Below, piece after piece: positions 38,317-49,735 of a stretch of 64,000 nucleotides of DNA. The first letter of the stretch is position 1. The number at the start of each line of letters is the position of its first letter. This stretch comes from Pseudomonas tensinigenes (GTDB lineage Bacteria > Pseudomonadota > Gammaproteobacteria > Pseudomonadales > Pseudomonadaceae): positions 1,357,501 to 1,421,500 of the forward strand of contig NZ_CP077089.1 of NCBI RefSeq assembly GCF_014268445.2. The letters run 5' to 3'. Below the pieces are notes generated by a model. The model was not told the origin of the DNA and searched no databases. It saw only the letters and a list, made by a program, of their open reading frames with translations. The position numbers and the translations under genes were made by a program.

Positions 38317-39320
38317 CAGTTACGCCGCTTCAACTGATCGGTGAGCGACGTTGGCAGGCCTTTGATCACCAGCGTGCCAGCCTCTTCGTCGTACTCGATC
38401 TTCGAGCCCAGCAGGTGCGCTTCGAAGCTGATCGACAGGCCTTCGGCGCGTCCGGTGAAGCGACGGAATTGATTCAAGGTGCGTTTGTCCGCCGGAATCT
38501 CTGGCGACAGACCGTAATCCTTGTTGCGGATGTGATCGTAGAAGGCTTTCGGCCGTTCTTCGTCGATCAGCTCGGACAACTCTTCCAGGCCCATCGGTTC
38601 GCCGAGCTTGGCCTGGCTGCTGGCATAGTCCACCAACGTCTTGGTCTTCTCGCGGGCGGATTCTTCCGGCAGGTCTTCGCTTTCTACGAAGTCGCTGAAA
38701 GCCTTGAGCAGCGTGCGCGTCTCGCCCGGGCCGTCGACGCCTTCCTGGCAGCCGATGAAGTCGCGGAAGTATTCCGAAACCTTTTTGCCGTTCTTGCCCT
38801 TGATGAACGAGATGTACTGCTTGGACTGCTTGTTGTTCTGCCACTCGGAAACGTTGATGCGCGCCGCCAGGTGCAGTTGACCGAGGTCGAGGTGGCGCGA
38901 CGGGGTCACGTCCAGCTCGTCGGTCACCGCCACGCCTTCGCTGTGGTGCAGCAGGGCGATCGCCAGGTAATCGGTCATGCCTTGCTGATAGTGAGCGAAC
39001 AGCACGTGGCCACCCACGGACAGGTTCGATTCTTCCATCAGCTTTTGCAGGTGCTCGACCGCGACTTTGCTGAACGCGGTGAAGTCCTTGCCGCCTTCCA
39101 TGTATTCCTTCAGCCAGCCGCTGAAGGGGAATGCGCCGGACTCCGGATGGAACAGACCCCAGGCTTTGCCCTGTTTGGCGTTATAGCTCTCGTTGAGGTC
39201 GGCGAGCATGTTCTCGATGGCTGCAGACTCGGCCAGTTCCGTGTCACGGGCGTGCAGAACTGCGGGTGTGCCGTCGGGTTTTTTGTCGATCAGGTGGACG
39301 ATGCAATGACGGATCGGCAT
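38316..39320 (-). CDS. ndpA: Nucleoid-associated protein NdpA/YejK
   Basis: A 334-residue protein of the 37-kDa nucleoid-associated family: [17 protein letters not shown] at the start, [23 protein letters not shown] near 115 and [28 protein letters not shown] near 165. The start at 39318-39320 is used; 36 further codons upstream are open but lack family sequence. It binds the nucleoid; in E. coli it interacts with topoisomerase IV and gyrase. It is followed directly by the glutaredoxin-like gene. Confidence 0.93.
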   Translation of the reverse strand: MPIRHCIVHLIDKKPDGTPAVLHARDTELAESAAIENMLADLNESYNAKQGKAWGLFHPESGAFPFSGWLKEYMEGGKDFTAFSKVAVEHLQKLMEESNLSVGGHVLFAHYQQGMTDYLAIALLHHSEGVAVTDELDVTPSRHLDLGQLHLAARINVSEWQNNKQSKQYISFIKGKNGKKVSEYFRDFIGCQEGVDGPGETRTLLKAFSDFVESEDLPEESAREKTKTLVDYASSQAKLGEPMGLEELSELIDEERPKAFYDHIRNKDYGLSPEIPADKRTLNQFRRFTGRAEGLSISFEAHLLGSKIEYDEEAGTLVIKGLPTSLTDQLKRRN

Positions 39321-39715
39321 GGGCTTCTCGGCTGTTGGAAGGGAGGAGGGCAGGCTCCCCCGAAAAAGCGCTAAGTGTACCGCAACCACTGGTTTTGGCG
39401 CGGGTTGTAGGGCGAAACCGGGGCGCACGACCGGCCTTATGCAGTTTTTTACCGATTTAGAGCAATAAAGCTGACCAAATGGGTAGCTAGAGGCGGATAT
39501 TTCCCCGTCTCTGTGCTAGTTTTGCCCGGTCTTACGCGAAGTCACTGCGTTAAGCGTGCAATCAGCATTTGTCAGGTCGAACCAAACCCTGATTTCGGTA
39601 TCTATAACCCGACTCGTCGTGGTTATCGCCGAGGGTGCCAGATCCAGAAGATCGGGCTCGATGGCTGACACTGCACTCTGCAATCCATATGAATTTGATA
39701 GGGAAGGAACACTAC

Positions 39716-39997
39716 ATGGCTCTTACTAAAGACCAACTGATCGCCGACATCGCTGAAGCTATCGACGCGCCGAAAACCACCGCGCGTAACGCTCTGGACC
39801 AACTGGGCCAAATCGTTGCCGATCAGCTGGAAAACGGCGGCGAAATCACCTTGCCAGGTATCGGCAAGCTGAAAGTGACCGAGCGTCCTGCCCGCACTGG
39901 CCGTAACCCTTCGACTGGCGCTGCCATCGAAATCCCTGCGAAGAAAGTGATCAAGCTGGTTGTGGCCAAAGGCCTGACCGACGCTGTGAACAAGTAA
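39716..39997 (+). CDS. HU-family DNA-binding protein
   Basis: A 93-residue HU protein: MALTKDQLIADIAEAIDAPKTTARNALDQL, then the beta-arm segment RPARTGRNPSTGAAIEIPAKKVIKL with the conserved RNP. It bends DNA and organises the nucleoid. Its place near valS, holC and pepA resembles the third HU paralogue (hupN) of P. putida, but I do not assign the symbol firmly. AAGGAAC lies 6-7 bases before the ATG. The upstream 395 bp (39321-39715) have no gene and should contain its promoter. Confidence 0.93.
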   Translation: MALTKDQLIADIAEAIDAPKTTARNALDQLGQIVADQLENGGEITLPGIGKLKVTERPARTGRNPSTGAAIEIPAKKVIKLVVAKGLTDAVNK

Positions 39998-40009
39998 GAC
40001 GCGGCAATA

Positions 40010-40048
40010 AAAAACCGTGCACCGGAGTGATCCGGGCACGGTTTTTTT
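40010..40048 (+). terminator. Intrinsic terminator of the HU gene
   Basis: AAAACCGTGC-CCGG-type stem (CCGTGC / GCACGG with inner CCGGA/TCCGG) followed by TTTTTTT, 13 bp after the stop. Confidence 0.93.
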
Positions 40049-40080
40049 GTGTTTGCGATTTGGTGGCTGAATCGCAGGGC

Positions 40081-40177
40081 CAATGTGGGAGCGAGCCTGC
40101 TCGCGAATGCGGTGGATCAGTCGATATTGAAGCTAACTGACACGCCGCCTTCGCGAGCAGGCTCGCTCCCACAGGGG
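40081..40177. repeat. REPIN between the HU gene and rlmF
   Basis: CAATGTGGGAGCGAGCCTGC and CGAGCAGGCTCGCTCCCACA with a 45-bp loop, between convergent genes. Confidence 0.93.
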
Positions 40178-40189
40178 ATCTTCGGTGTC

Positions 40190-41209
40190 TTAGCGTACCC
40201 AGCGCTCGCGGCGCCAGATCTGCTGCTCGGACTTGGTCTGAAAAGTCCAGGCCACAAAGCGGCTCTGCTTCTGGCCCTGAGACATCTCGACGACCTGGCT
40301 TTCCAGCACGCCGGCCTTTTTCAGCGCGGTTTCGATGGCTGGCAGGTTCGAAGCTTTCGACACCAGCGTGCTGAACCACAGCACCTTATGCTGGAAATTC
40401 GCGCTTTCGGCGATCAATTGCGTCACGAAACGTGCTTCGCCACCTTCACACCACAGCTCGGCCGACTGGCCACCGAAGTTCAGCACTGGCAGTTTGCGTT
40501 TCGGGTCGGCCTTGCCCAGTGCGCGCCATTTGCGCTCGCTGCCCTTGGTCGCTTCATCCATCGAAGCGTGGAACGGCGGGTTGCACATGGTCAGGTCAAA
40601 GCGCTCACCCGGCTCCAGCAAGCCGATCAGGATGTGCCTGCGGTTTTCCTGCTGGCGCAGTTGGATAACCTTGTTCAGATCGTTGGACTGAACGATGGCT
40701 CGCGCGGCAGCCACGGCGGTCGGATCGATCTCCGAGCCGAGGAAGTGCCAGCGGTATTCGCTGTTACCGATCAGCGGATACACGCAGTTGGCGCCCATGC
40801 CGATGTCCAGCACGTTGACGATCGCGCCGCGCGGGACCTTGCCGTCGTTCATGCTCGCCAGCAAATCCGCGAGGAAGTGCACGTAATCGGCGCGGCCAGG
40901 CACTGGTGGGCAGAGGTAGTCGGCCGGGATGTCCCAATGCTGAATGCCGTAAAACGACTTGAGCAACGCCCGGTTGAACACACGCACCGCATCGGGGCTG
41001 GCGAAGTCGATGCTTTCCTTGCCGTACGGGTTGGTGATCACGAACTTCGCCAGTTCCGGCGTGGTTTTGATCAGCGCCGGGAAGTCGTAACGACCCTGAT
41101 GGCGATTGCGCGGGTGCAGGCTGGCCTTTTCACGCGGCTCGACGGTCTTGGCCGGGGTCGCGGAGTCAGGCTTCTTGCGCGCAGGTTTGGGTGTGCGGGG
41201 GGCGTTCAT
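40190..41209 (-). CDS. rlmF: RlmF, 23S rRNA (adenine-1618-N6)-methyltransferase
   Basis: A 339-residue SAM-dependent N6-adenine methyltransferase. After a basic proline-rich leader, family blocks are [17 protein letters not shown] near 31, [17 protein letters not shown] near 135 (SAM site), [14 protein letters not shown] near 158 and the catalytic [13 protein letters not shown] near 209. It methylates A1618 of 23S rRNA. The start MNAPRTP (41207-41209) lacks a clear ribosome site; a GTG at 41272 next to the REPIN is open but has no conserved sequence. Confidence 0.93.
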   Translation of the reverse strand: MNAPRTPKPARKKPDSATPAKTVEPREKASLHPRNRHQGRYDFPALIKTTPELAKFVITNPYGKESIDFASPDAVRVFNRALLKSFYGIQHWDIPADYLCPPVPGRADYVHFLADLLASMNDGKVPRGAIVNVLDIGMGANCVYPLIGNSEYRWHFLGSEIDPTAVAAARAIVQSNDLNKVIQLRQQENRRHILIGLLEPGERFDLTMCNPPFHASMDEATKGSERKWRALGKADPKRKLPVLNFGGQSAELWCEGGEARFVTQLIAESANFQHKVLWFSTLVSKASNLPAIETALKKAGVLESQVVEMSQGQKQSRFVAWTFQTKSEQQIWRRERWVR

Positions 41210-41280
41210 GGGCGTGGTCGATTCGGGTATGGCTGAAAGTGGCGGGTATTGTCCCACATCTAAAGGCAACACCGTTCAAA

Positions 41281-41375
41281 CTGTGGGAGCGAGCCTGCTC
41301 GCGAAGGCGGTTTCACATCCGGCAGATTTGTCGACTGACACACCGCTTTCGCGAGCAGGCTCGCTCCCACAGGGG
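41281..41375. repeat. REPIN between rlmF and valS
   Basis: CTGTGGGAGCGAGCCTGCTC and GAGCAGGCTCGCTCCCACAG around a 45-bp loop. Confidence 0.93.
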
Positions 41376-41393
41376 ATTTGTGGTGTTGCAGGA

Positions 41394-41430
41394 ATAAAAA
41401 AGGGAGGCCACCTGGGCCTCCCTTTTTTAT
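41394..41430 (-). terminator. Intrinsic terminator of valS
   Basis: On the minus strand AAAAAAGGGAGGCC-CAGGT-GGCCTCCCTTTTTT: an 8-bp GC stem flanked by A and T runs, so it can work both ways. It starts 13 bp after the valS stop. Confidence 0.95.
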
Positions 41431-41442
41431 TGCGATTTGCCG

Positions 41443-44289
41443 TTACAGGCTGGCAATCCGCGCGTGTTGCTCGGCCAGTTTGCCCAAGGCTTGTTCAGCC
41501 TCGGCCAGTTTGGCGCGTTCCTTCTCGATGACTTCGGCCGGGGCCTTGTCGACGAAACCGGCGTTGGACAGTTTGCCGCCAACGCGCTGGACTTCGCCCT
41601 GCAGACGCAGGATTTCCTTGTCCAGACGCGCCAGTTCAGCGCCCTTGTCGATCAGGCCGGCCATTGGCACCAGCACTTCCATCTCGCCAACCAGTGCGGT
41701 GGCGGACAGCGGTGCTTCTTCGCCAGCCTTCAGAACAGTGATCGATTCCAGACGTGCCAGCTTCTTCAGCAGCGCTTCGTTCTCGGTCAGACGGCGCTGG
41801 TCTTCAGCGCTGACGTTCTTCAGGTAGATCGGCAGTGGCTTGCCCGGGCCGATGTTCATTTCGCCACGGATGTTACGCGTGCCGAGCATCAGTTCCTTGA
41901 GCCATTCGATGTCGTCTTCGGCGGCCGGATCGATGCGCTCTTCGTTGGCCACTGGCCACGCTTGCAGCATGATCGTCTTGCCCTGGATACCGGCCAGCGG
42001 CGCGATGCGCTGCCAGATTTCTTCAGTGATGAACGGCATGAACGGATGCGCCAGACGCAGCGCCACTTCCAGTACGCGAACCAGCGTACGACGGGTGCCG
42101 CGCTGACGTTCAACCGGCGCGTTCTCGTCCCACAGCACAGGCTTGGACAGTTCCAGGTACCAGTCGCAGTACTGGTTCCAGATGAACTCGTACAGCGCTT
42201 GTGCCGCCAGGTCGAAACGGAACTGATCGAGTTGACGGGTCACTTCGGCTTCGGTGCGTTGCAACTGCGAGATGATCCAGCGATCCGCCAGCGACAGCTC
42301 GTAGGCTTCGCCGTTCTGGCCGCAGTCTTCGCCCTTGTCCAGAACGTAACGTGCGGCGTTCCAGATCTTGTTGCAGAAGTTGCGATAGCCTTCAACACGG
42401 CCCATGTCGAATTTGATGTCGCGACCGGTGGAGGCCAGCGAGCAGAAGGTGAAGCGCAGGGCGTCGGTGCCGTAGCTGGCGATGCCGTCGGCGAACTCGT
42501 CGCGGGTCTGCTTCTCGATCTTCTTCGCCAGTTTCGGCTGCATCATGCCGGAGGTGCGTTTCTGCACCAGTTCTTCCAGCTCGATACCGTCGATGATGTC
42601 CAGCGGGTCAAGGACGTTGCCCTTGGACTTGGACATTTTCTGGCCCTGGCCATCGCGCACCAGGCCGTGCACATAAACGGTCTTGAACGGAACCTGCGGG
42701 GTGCCGTCTTCGTTCTTGATCAGGTGCATGGTCAGCATGATCATCCGGGCAACCCAGAAGAAAATGATGTCGAAGCCCGTCACCAGTACGTCGGTGGAGT
42801 GGAATTTCTTCAGGAATTCGGTCTTTTCCGGCCAGCCCAGAGTGGAGAACGTCCACAAGCCGGAACTGAACCAGGTGTCGAGTACGTCATTGTCCTGTTG
42901 CAGCGCCACGTCCGGGCCGAGGTTGTGCTTGGCGCGCACTTCGGCTTCGTCGCGACCGACGTAGACCTTGCCCGACTCGTCGTACCAGGCCGGAATCCGG
43001 TGGCCCCACCACAGCTGACGGCTGATGCACCAATCCTGAATGTCGCGCATCCACGAAAAGTACATGTTTTCGTACTGCTTCGGCACGAACTGGATACGAC
43101 CGTCTTCAACCGCGGCAATCGCAGGCTCGGCCAACGGTTTGGTCGACACGTACCACTGGTCGGTCAGCCACGGCTCGATGATGGTTCCGGAGCGGTCACC
43201 TTTCGGCACTTTCAGGCCGTGGTCGTTGACGCTGACCAACAGGCCGGCGGCGTCGAACGCAGCAACGATTTGCTTGCGCGCTTCGAAACGCTCAAGACCG
43301 GCGTATTCAGCCGGAATCGCGCCATCGACGCTGTCGTTCAGCGTGCCGTCGAGGTTGAACACCTGGGCTGCCGGCAGCACGTTGGCATTCTTGTCGAAGA
43401 TGTTCAGCAGCGGCAGATTGTGGCGCTTGCCGACTTCGTAGTCGTTGAAATCGTGGGCCGGGGTGATTTTCACGCAACCGGTGCCGAATTCAGGATCGCA
43501 GTAATCGTCGGCGATGATCGGGATGCGGCGGCCAACCAGTGGCAGCTCGACAAACTTGCCGATCAGGGCCTGGTAGCGCTCATCGTTCGGGTTCACCGCG
43601 ACGGCGGAGTCGCCGAGCATGGTTTCCGGACGGGTGGTTGCGACGATCAGGAAATCGTTGCCATCAGCGGTTTTCGCGCCGTCGGCCAGCGGGTACTTCA
43701 GGTTCCACAGGAAACCTTTCTCGTCGTGGTTCTCCACTTCGAGGTCGGAAATCGCCGTGTGCAGTTTGGTGTCCCAGTTGACCAGACGCTTGCCGCGGTA
43801 GATCAGACCGTCTTCGTGCAGGCGCACGAACGCTTCTTTAACCGCTTCCGAAAGGCCGTCGTCCATGGTGAAGCGCTCGCGGCTCCAGTCAACGGACGAG
43901 CCGAGGCGGCGGATCTGACGGCTGATGTTGCCGCCGGACTGATCCTTCCACTCCCAGACTTTCTCGAGGAATTTTTCGCGGCCCAGATCATGGCGATTCT
44001 GGCCCTGGGCTTCGAGTTGACGCTCCACCAGCATTTGCGTGGCGATACCGGCGTGGTCGGTGCCCGGCTGCCACAGGGTGTTGCGACCCTGCATGCGGCG
44101 GAAACGGATCAGGGCGTCCATGATCGCGTTGTTGAAACCGTGACCCATGTGCAGGCTGCCGGTGACGTTCGGCGGCGGGATCATGATGGTGTAGGAGTCG
44201 CCCGCGCCTTGCGGGGCGAAGTAGTTCTCGGACTCCCAGGTGTTGTACCAGGAAGTTTCAATGGCGTGCGGCTGGTAGGTCTTATCCAT
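41443..44289 (-). CDS. valS: ValS, valyl-tRNA synthetase
   Basis: A 948-residue class I aminoacyl-tRNA synthetase, full length. HIGH motif [18 protein letters not shown] near residue 42, editing-domain sequences such as [17 protein letters not shown] near 220, the KMSKS motif [16 protein letters not shown] near 556 and a C-terminal coiled coil ([18 protein letters not shown]). It charges tRNA-Val. It lies last in pepA-holC-(44418)-valS order on the minus strand; a 128-bp gap with a hairpin repeat separates it from the preceding gene, and GGTCCC/CGCCGCGC precedes the ATG. Confidence 0.98.
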   Translation of the reverse strand: MDKTYQPHAIETSWYNTWESENYFAPQGAGDSYTIMIPPPNVTGSLHMGHGFNNAIMDALIRFRRMQGRNTLWQPGTDHAGIATQMLVERQLEAQGQNRHDLGREKFLEKVWEWKDQSGGNISRQIRRLGSSVDWSRERFTMDDGLSEAVKEAFVRLHEDGLIYRGKRLVNWDTKLHTAISDLEVENHDEKGFLWNLKYPLADGAKTADGNDFLIVATTRPETMLGDSAVAVNPNDERYQALIGKFVELPLVGRRIPIIADDYCDPEFGTGCVKITPAHDFNDYEVGKRHNLPLLNIFDKNANVLPAAQVFNLDGTLNDSVDGAIPAEYAGLERFEARKQIVAAFDAAGLLVSVNDHGLKVPKGDRSGTIIEPWLTDQWYVSTKPLAEPAIAAVEDGRIQFVPKQYENMYFSWMRDIQDWCISRQLWWGHRIPAWYDESGKVYVGRDEAEVRAKHNLGPDVALQQDNDVLDTWFSSGLWTFSTLGWPEKTEFLKKFHSTDVLVTGFDIIFFWVARMIMLTMHLIKNEDGTPQVPFKTVYVHGLVRDGQGQKMSKSKGNVLDPLDIIDGIELEELVQKRTSGMMQPKLAKKIEKQTRDEFADGIASYGTDALRFTFCSLASTGRDIKFDMGRVEGYRNFCNKIWNAARYVLDKGEDCGQNGEAYELSLADRWIISQLQRTEAEVTRQLDQFRFDLAAQALYEFIWNQYCDWYLELSKPVLWDENAPVERQRGTRRTLVRVLEVALRLAHPFMPFITEEIWQRIAPLAGIQGKTIMLQAWPVANEERIDPAAEDDIEWLKELMLGTRNIRGEMNIGPGKPLPIYLKNVSAEDQRRLTENEALLKKLARLESITVLKAGEEAPLSATALVGEMEVLVPMAGLIDKGAELARLDKEILRLQGEVQRVGGKLSNAGFVDKAPAEVIEKERAKLAEAEQALGKLAEQHARIASL

Positions 44290-44344
44290 GCGCGGCGGGA
44301 CCCTATTGGCATTAATTCAGGAAAAGCCGACGAGTATAGCCGCG

Positions 44345-44440
44345 GGGACAGCTGCAAGCTACAAGCCACAAGCTGCAAGAAGAGAGTGGCAGGTTTGTTT
44401 CAGCTCTGGCTTGCAGCTTAAAGCTTACCGCTCGTAGCTG
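44345..44440. repeat. AGCTGCAAG-type inverted repeat upstream of valS
   Basis: AGCTGCAAGCTACAAGCC and ACAAGCTGCAAG on the left, GGCTTGCAGCTTAAAGCTT and CGTAGCTGC on the right. Same family as 430-505 and 14254-14320. Its right arm overlaps the last codons of the 44418-44825 gene. Confidence 0.75.
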
Positions 44441-44825
44441 CGGCGAGTAGCCGTTCCATGCGCGCATCGAGGCGGCGTTTGATTTCGGTTTCGATGTGCG
44501 GGGCGAAGTCGTCGATCACGTCTTGCATGATCAATTGCGCGGCGGCGCGCAGTTCGCTGTCGAGGTGGAGCAGGGCGTCCGGGCCTTTATCCACAGGTGC
44601 CGCCCGTTGTACGGCGGGTGTCGGAGCTGGCGCGGGTGGTGGTTCGACAGCGGCCGGCTCGTTGCCAACCGAATCGAACAACATCGGAATCTGTTCCTGT
44701 TCGCCGTCATCGACCGTATCGGTCAGCAGTGGCGGTTGCAGGTTGTCATCGCCGAGCAACTGGCGGATCGATTCGAGATCGTCCAGCAGATGTGCGGACT
44801 TTTGCTGCGGTTTCGGAGTGTCCAT
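44418..44825 (-). CDS. Conserved hypothetical protein between holC and valS
   Basis: A 135-residue protein with three parts: an acidic N-terminus with LLDDLESIRQLLGDD (residues 13-27), a Pro/Ala-rich linker (about 56-75), and a C-terminal helix-rich segment LHLDSELRAAAQLIMQDVIDDFAPHIETEIKRRLDARMERLL. It starts 8 bp after holC. A similar small gene lies at this spot in other Pseudomonas species. No function is known; the context might suggest a link with the chi subunit. The C-terminal codons overlap a dispersed repeat. Confidence 0.8.
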   Translation of the reverse strand: MDTPKPQQKSAHLLDDLESIRQLLGDDNLQPPLLTDTVDDGEQEQIPMLFDSVGNEPAAVEPPPAPAPTPAVQRAAPVDKGPDALLHLDSELRAAAQLIMQDVIDDFAPHIETEIKRRLDARMERLLAAATSGKL

Positions 44826-44833
44826 TGGAATGC

Positions 44834-45262
44834 TCAGAGTCGCTGTAAACGGTGATCTTGCAGAGGATAGCCCTGTTCGCGGTAGAAACGGAAACTCTCC
44901 CGCGCGGCCGCCCGAATCGTCGGATCTTCGACCACCACTTCCGCCACTCGGGCGAATTTGCTGGCGAAGGCCGGGACTTTCAGGTAGAGATTGACCAGTA
45001 AATCCTGATGCTGACCGCAGTCGTCACCCAGGCCCAAAACGATCAAACCGTCCGGCTCACTGTCGGCAGGGCCATGCGGCACGAACGTTTCGCCCTTGAA
45101 TGCCCAAAGGCGCGCATCGAGATCATCGCGCTGAGCCGCATCACTGCAATGCAGGTAGATGCGGTGCCCCATGCGCCAGGCTTTCTCGGTGAGCTTGCAG
45201 GCAAAGTCCAGGCGAGCCGAAGGGTCGGCGCTGGGCAAAATATAAAAGTCGACTTTGGTCAT
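44834..45262 (-). CDS. holC: HolC, DNA polymerase III chi subunit
   Basis: A 142-residue chi subunit: VDFYILPSADPSARLDFACKLTEKAWRMGHRIYLHC at the N-terminus, LDARLWAFKGETFVPHG near 50 and RFYREQGYPLQDHRL at the end. Chi links the clamp loader to single-stranded-DNA-binding protein. It lies 57 bp after pepA and 8 bp before the next gene, the usual pepA-holC-valS cluster. Confidence 0.95.
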   Translation of the reverse strand: MTKVDFYILPSADPSARLDFACKLTEKAWRMGHRIYLHCSDAAQRDDLDARLWAFKGETFVPHGPADSEPDGLIVLGLGDDCGQHQDLLVNLYLKVPAFASKFARVAEVVVEDPTIRAAARESFRFYREQGYPLQDHRLQRL

Positions 45263-45319
45263 TGCGGTTCCAGAGCAGCAGGCGGCGTCACCCGAAAGTG
45301 ACGCCGCCCGTCAGCGGGT

Positions 45320-46948
<1,629 letters not shown>

Positions 46949-46951
46949 CTA

Positions 46952-47217
46952 GGGGGTGTTCTCAATTAGTTTTCACACCGCGTTGTCGCCTTAAAGCCAG
47001 CCAGGCAAGGCGCAGGCCGCAGGGAATGGTTGTTCCCTTTCCAAGGCCTGCAACGCAGACTGGCCGGCTTTAAGGCACAACCCGAAGGGCCGGGCCTGCT
47101 GTTGTGCAGGGCTGCGTTGCTCGAAGCTTATTTGGAATGACCAAACCACGCTTCTCGCGCCTTGCCCTGCACAACAGCAGACCCGGCGCGGTGTGAAAAC
47201 TAATTGAGAACGCCCCC
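46952..47217. mobile_element. MITE-like palindromic element between pepA and lptF
   Basis: A 266-bp non-coding element with 31-bp terminal inverted repeats (GGGGGTGTTCTCAATTAGTT... at 46952-46982 and its complement at 47187-47217, one mismatch). It is flanked by CTA on the left and TAG on the right. Inside are two further long hairpins: GCCTTAAAGCC arms at 46988-47002/47062-47076, and a 23-bp arm pair at 47090-47112/47164-47186 (one mismatch, core CTGCTGTTGTGCAGGGC). No open frame fits a transposase, so it would need one in trans. Confidence 0.85.
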
Positions 47218-47265
47218 TAGGTTGTACGATCTGCAAAGGATTACAACGATGGATGAGTGTGCGCA

Positions 47266-47294
47266 GTGACATGCGCCCTCAATCACAGGATAAT
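47266..47294 (+). promoter_or_regulatory. Candidate sigma-70 promoter of lptF
   Basis: GTGACA (47266-47271), 17-base spacer, GATAAT (47289-47294); both boxes match consensus at 5 of 6 positions. It lies 49 bp from the right end of the MITE-like element and gives a leader of about 85 bases. Confidence 0.6.
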
Positions 47295-47386
47295 GCCGCA
47301 TCTTTTTTCGACGGCTCTGCGTTGCGGGCCGGTCGATGTGTTTGCTTGTTTGGCCGCCTTAGCCTGACAACCCTGGAGTGTCTGGT

Positions 47387-48508
47387 TTGATCGTCTTCCG
47401 TTATCTGTCCCGCGAAGTCCTGTTGACCCTCAGCGCCGTGAGTGCCGTGCTGTTGGTTATCATCATGAGCGGTCGCTTCATCAAATATCTGGCACAGGCC
47501 GCTGCCGGCCAGCTCGATCCGGGCTCGCTGTTCCTGATCATGGGCTTTCGTCTGCCGGGTTTTCTGCAACTGATTCTGCCGCTGGGCCTGTTCCTCGGGA
47601 TCCTGCTGGCGTACGGTCGCCTGTACCTGGAAAGCGAGATGACTGTGCTCTCGGCCACCGGCATGAGCCAGCAGAAGCTGTTTCGCATGACCTTGTTTCC
47701 AGCGACCCTGGTTGCGCTGGTGGTGGCGTGGCTGAGCCTGGGCCTGGCCCCGCAAGGCGCCAACCAGTTCCAGTTGCTGCTGAACAAGCAGGACGCGCTG
47801 ACCGAATTCGATACCCTCGAACCAGGGCGTTTCCAGGCGCTGCGTGACGGTACTCGGGTGACCTACACCGAAACCCTGAGTGATGATCGCGTCAATCTGG
47901 GCAGCGTATTCATTTCGCAGAAGAACCTCGGTGCCGATCAAAAGGATCGCGGGATTTCCGTGCTGGTTGCCGAAAGCGGTCGCCAGGAAGTGCGCCCCGA
48001 CGGCAACCGCTATTTGATCCTCGATAACGGCTACCGCTACGACGGCAGCCCGGGTCAGGCCGATTACCGTGCCATTCATTACGAAACCTACGGCGTGCTG
48101 TTGCCCAAGCCGGACGTCAGCGAAGAAGTCACCGACCGTGACGCCATGCCGACCTCGTCCCTGCTGGGCAGCGATGACATCCGCTCGAAAACCGAACTGC
48201 AATGGCGTTTGTCCCTGCCGCTGCTGGTATTTATCGTGACCCTGATGGCGGTGCCGCTGTCGCGCGTCAATCCCCGCCAAGGGCGTTTCCTCAAGCTGCT
48301 GCCGGCGATTCTTCTTTATATGGCTTACCTGACCATCCTGATTGCCGCCCGCGGCGCCCTTGAAAAAGGCAAGATCCCGCCGGCCCTCGGTCTGTGGTGG
48401 GTGCATGCGATCTTCCTTGTCATCGGTCTCGGCCTGCTCTATTGGGAGCCGCTACGCCTGAAGATGGCCAGCCGTCGCTCCGCAGCGCTGGAGGTGGCCC
48501 GTGGTTAA
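47387..48508 (+). CDS. lptF: LptF, LPS export ABC transporter permease
   Basis: A 373-residue inner-membrane permease of the YjgP/YjgQ family. MIVFRYLSREVLLTLSAVSAVLLVIIMSGRF at the start, three further N-terminal helices, a periplasmic beta-jellyroll domain (about 115-260), then FIVTLMAVPLSRVNPRQGRFLKLLPAILLYM. The TTG at 47387 is chosen because GGAG sits 8 bases before it and it matches family starts; GTG at 47378 is in frame but too close. With LptG and LptB it extracts LPS from the inner membrane. It overlaps lptG by 8 bp. Confidence 0.94.
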   Translation: MIVFRYLSREVLLTLSAVSAVLLVIIMSGRFIKYLAQAAAGQLDPGSLFLIMGFRLPGFLQLILPLGLFLGILLAYGRLYLESEMTVLSATGMSQQKLFRMTLFPATLVALVVAWLSLGLAPQGANQFQLLLNKQDALTEFDTLEPGRFQALRDGTRVTYTETLSDDRVNLGSVFISQKNLGADQKDRGISVLVAESGRQEVRPDGNRYLILDNGYRYDGSPGQADYRAIHYETYGVLLPKPDVSEEVTDRDAMPTSSLLGSDDIRSKTELQWRLSLPLLVFIVTLMAVPLSRVNPRQGRFLKLLPAILLYMAYLTILIAARGALEKGKIPPALGLWWVHAIFLVIGLGLLYWEPLRLKMASRRSAALEVARG

Positions 48509-49562
48509 ACTCGACCGCTACATCGGCAGCAGCGTATTCATGGCGATTATTGCCGTGCTGGCAATCATTCTCGGTCTGGCGACCTTGTTTGCCTTTATCG
48601 ATGAGATGGGCGACGTCAGCGATACCTACACGCTGGTCGATGTTCTGAGCTTTGTATTGCTGACCGCGCCGCGCCGTCTCTACGAAATGTTGCCAATGGC
48701 CGCATTGATCGGCTGCCTGATCGGTCTCGGCAGTCTGGCCAGCAGCAGTGAACTGACGGTCATGCGCGCTGCGGGCGTGTCCATCGGCCGTATCGTCTGG
48801 GCTGTCATGAAGCCAATGCTGGTGCTGATGCTGGCTGGCGTGCTTATCGGCGAATACGTTGCTCCGGCGACCGAAAGCATGGCCCAGGCCAACCGCTCGC
48901 TGGCGCAGGGCAGCGGCGACGCGCAAAGCGCCAAGCACGGTATGTGGCACCGTCAGGGTGAAGAGTTTATCCACATCAACGCCGTGCAACCGAACGGCCT
49001 GCTGTATGGCGTGACCCGTTATCACTTCGACAAGGAGCGCCATCTGCTCAGTTCGAGCTTCGCCAAAAAGGCTGAGTTCGATGGCAATCATTGGCAGCTC
49101 ACCGATGTGGCGACGACCAAATTCAATGAGCGCAGCACTGAAGTCGTGAATACGCCTACCGAGCGCTGGGACGTGTCCCTGAGCCCGCAACTGCTCAGCA
49201 CCGTGGTCATGGCTCCGGAATCGCTGTCGATCAGCGGTCTGTGGGGCTATATCCACTATTTGTCCGAGCAAGGCTTGAGCAATGGTCGCTACTGGCTGGC
49301 ATTTTGGGTCAAGGTGTTGCAACCGCTGGTCACCGCCGCGCTGGTGCTGATGGCCATCTCCTTCATCTTCGGCCCGCTGCGCTCGGTGACCCTCGGCCAG
49401 CGGGTGTTCACCGGCGTGCTGGTGGGCTTCACCTTCCGTATCGTCCAGGATTTGCTCGGCCCGTCGAGCCTGGTGTTCGGTTTCTCGCCGCTGTTCGCGG
49501 TGCTGGTGCCGGCCGGTGTCTGTGCGCTGGCGGGTGTCTGGCTGCTGCGAAGAGCCGGTTGA
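48501..49562 (+). CDS. lptG: LptG, LPS export ABC transporter permease
   Basis: A 353-residue partner of LptF: VKLDRYIGSSVFMAIIAVLAIILGLATLFAFIDEM at the start, a periplasmic domain (about 110-265) and the C-terminal helices with GPLRSVTLGQRVFTGVLVGFTFRIVQDL, matching LptG. The start is GTG at 48501, overlapping the lptF end. The pair provides the membrane part of the LptB2FG extractor. A terminator follows 33 bp after the stop. Confidence 0.95.
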   Translation: MVKLDRYIGSSVFMAIIAVLAIILGLATLFAFIDEMGDVSDTYTLVDVLSFVLLTAPRRLYEMLPMAALIGCLIGLGSLASSSELTVMRAAGVSIGRIVWAVMKPMLVLMLAGVLIGEYVAPATESMAQANRSLAQGSGDAQSAKHGMWHRQGEEFIHINAVQPNGLLYGVTRYHFDKERHLLSSSFAKKAEFDGNHWQLTDVATTKFNERSTEVVNTPTERWDVSLSPQLLSTVVMAPESLSISGLWGYIHYLSEQGLSNGRYWLAFWVKVLQPLVTAALVLMAISFIFGPLRSVTLGQRVFTGVLVGFTFRIVQDLLGPSSLVFGFSPLFAVLVPAGVCALAGVWLLRRAG

Positions 49563-49594
49563 TGACAGCCGATTGACCTGTGCTTCAAACCTTG

Positions 49595-49627
49595 AAAACG
49601 CCTCGGTCGCCAGATCGGGGCGTTTTT
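49595..49627 (+). terminator. Intrinsic terminator of lptFG
   Basis: AAACGCC-TCG ... CGG-GGCGTTTTT, a 7-8 bp stem followed by T-run. Confidence 0.88.
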
Positions 49628-49653
49628 GCATGCAATCCGGGTGACAGGTGAGC

Positions 49654-49683
49654 GTGACGCTTGCGCCGTGTATCAGGTACAAT
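49654..49683 (+). promoter_or_regulatory. Candidate promoter of lepA
   Basis: GTGACG, 18-base spacer, TACAAT (49678-49683), about 50 bp before the lepA start. Confidence 0.4.
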
Positions 49684-49735
49684 TCCCGGCTATTTTTCGG
49701 CGGGCTATGCCTGCAGCCTTTTTGAGTGTTGATCC

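Noticed and set aside
41437..44421. 994-codon open frame antisense to valS
   Set aside because: Mirror of valS codon use; no motifs and no ribosome site.
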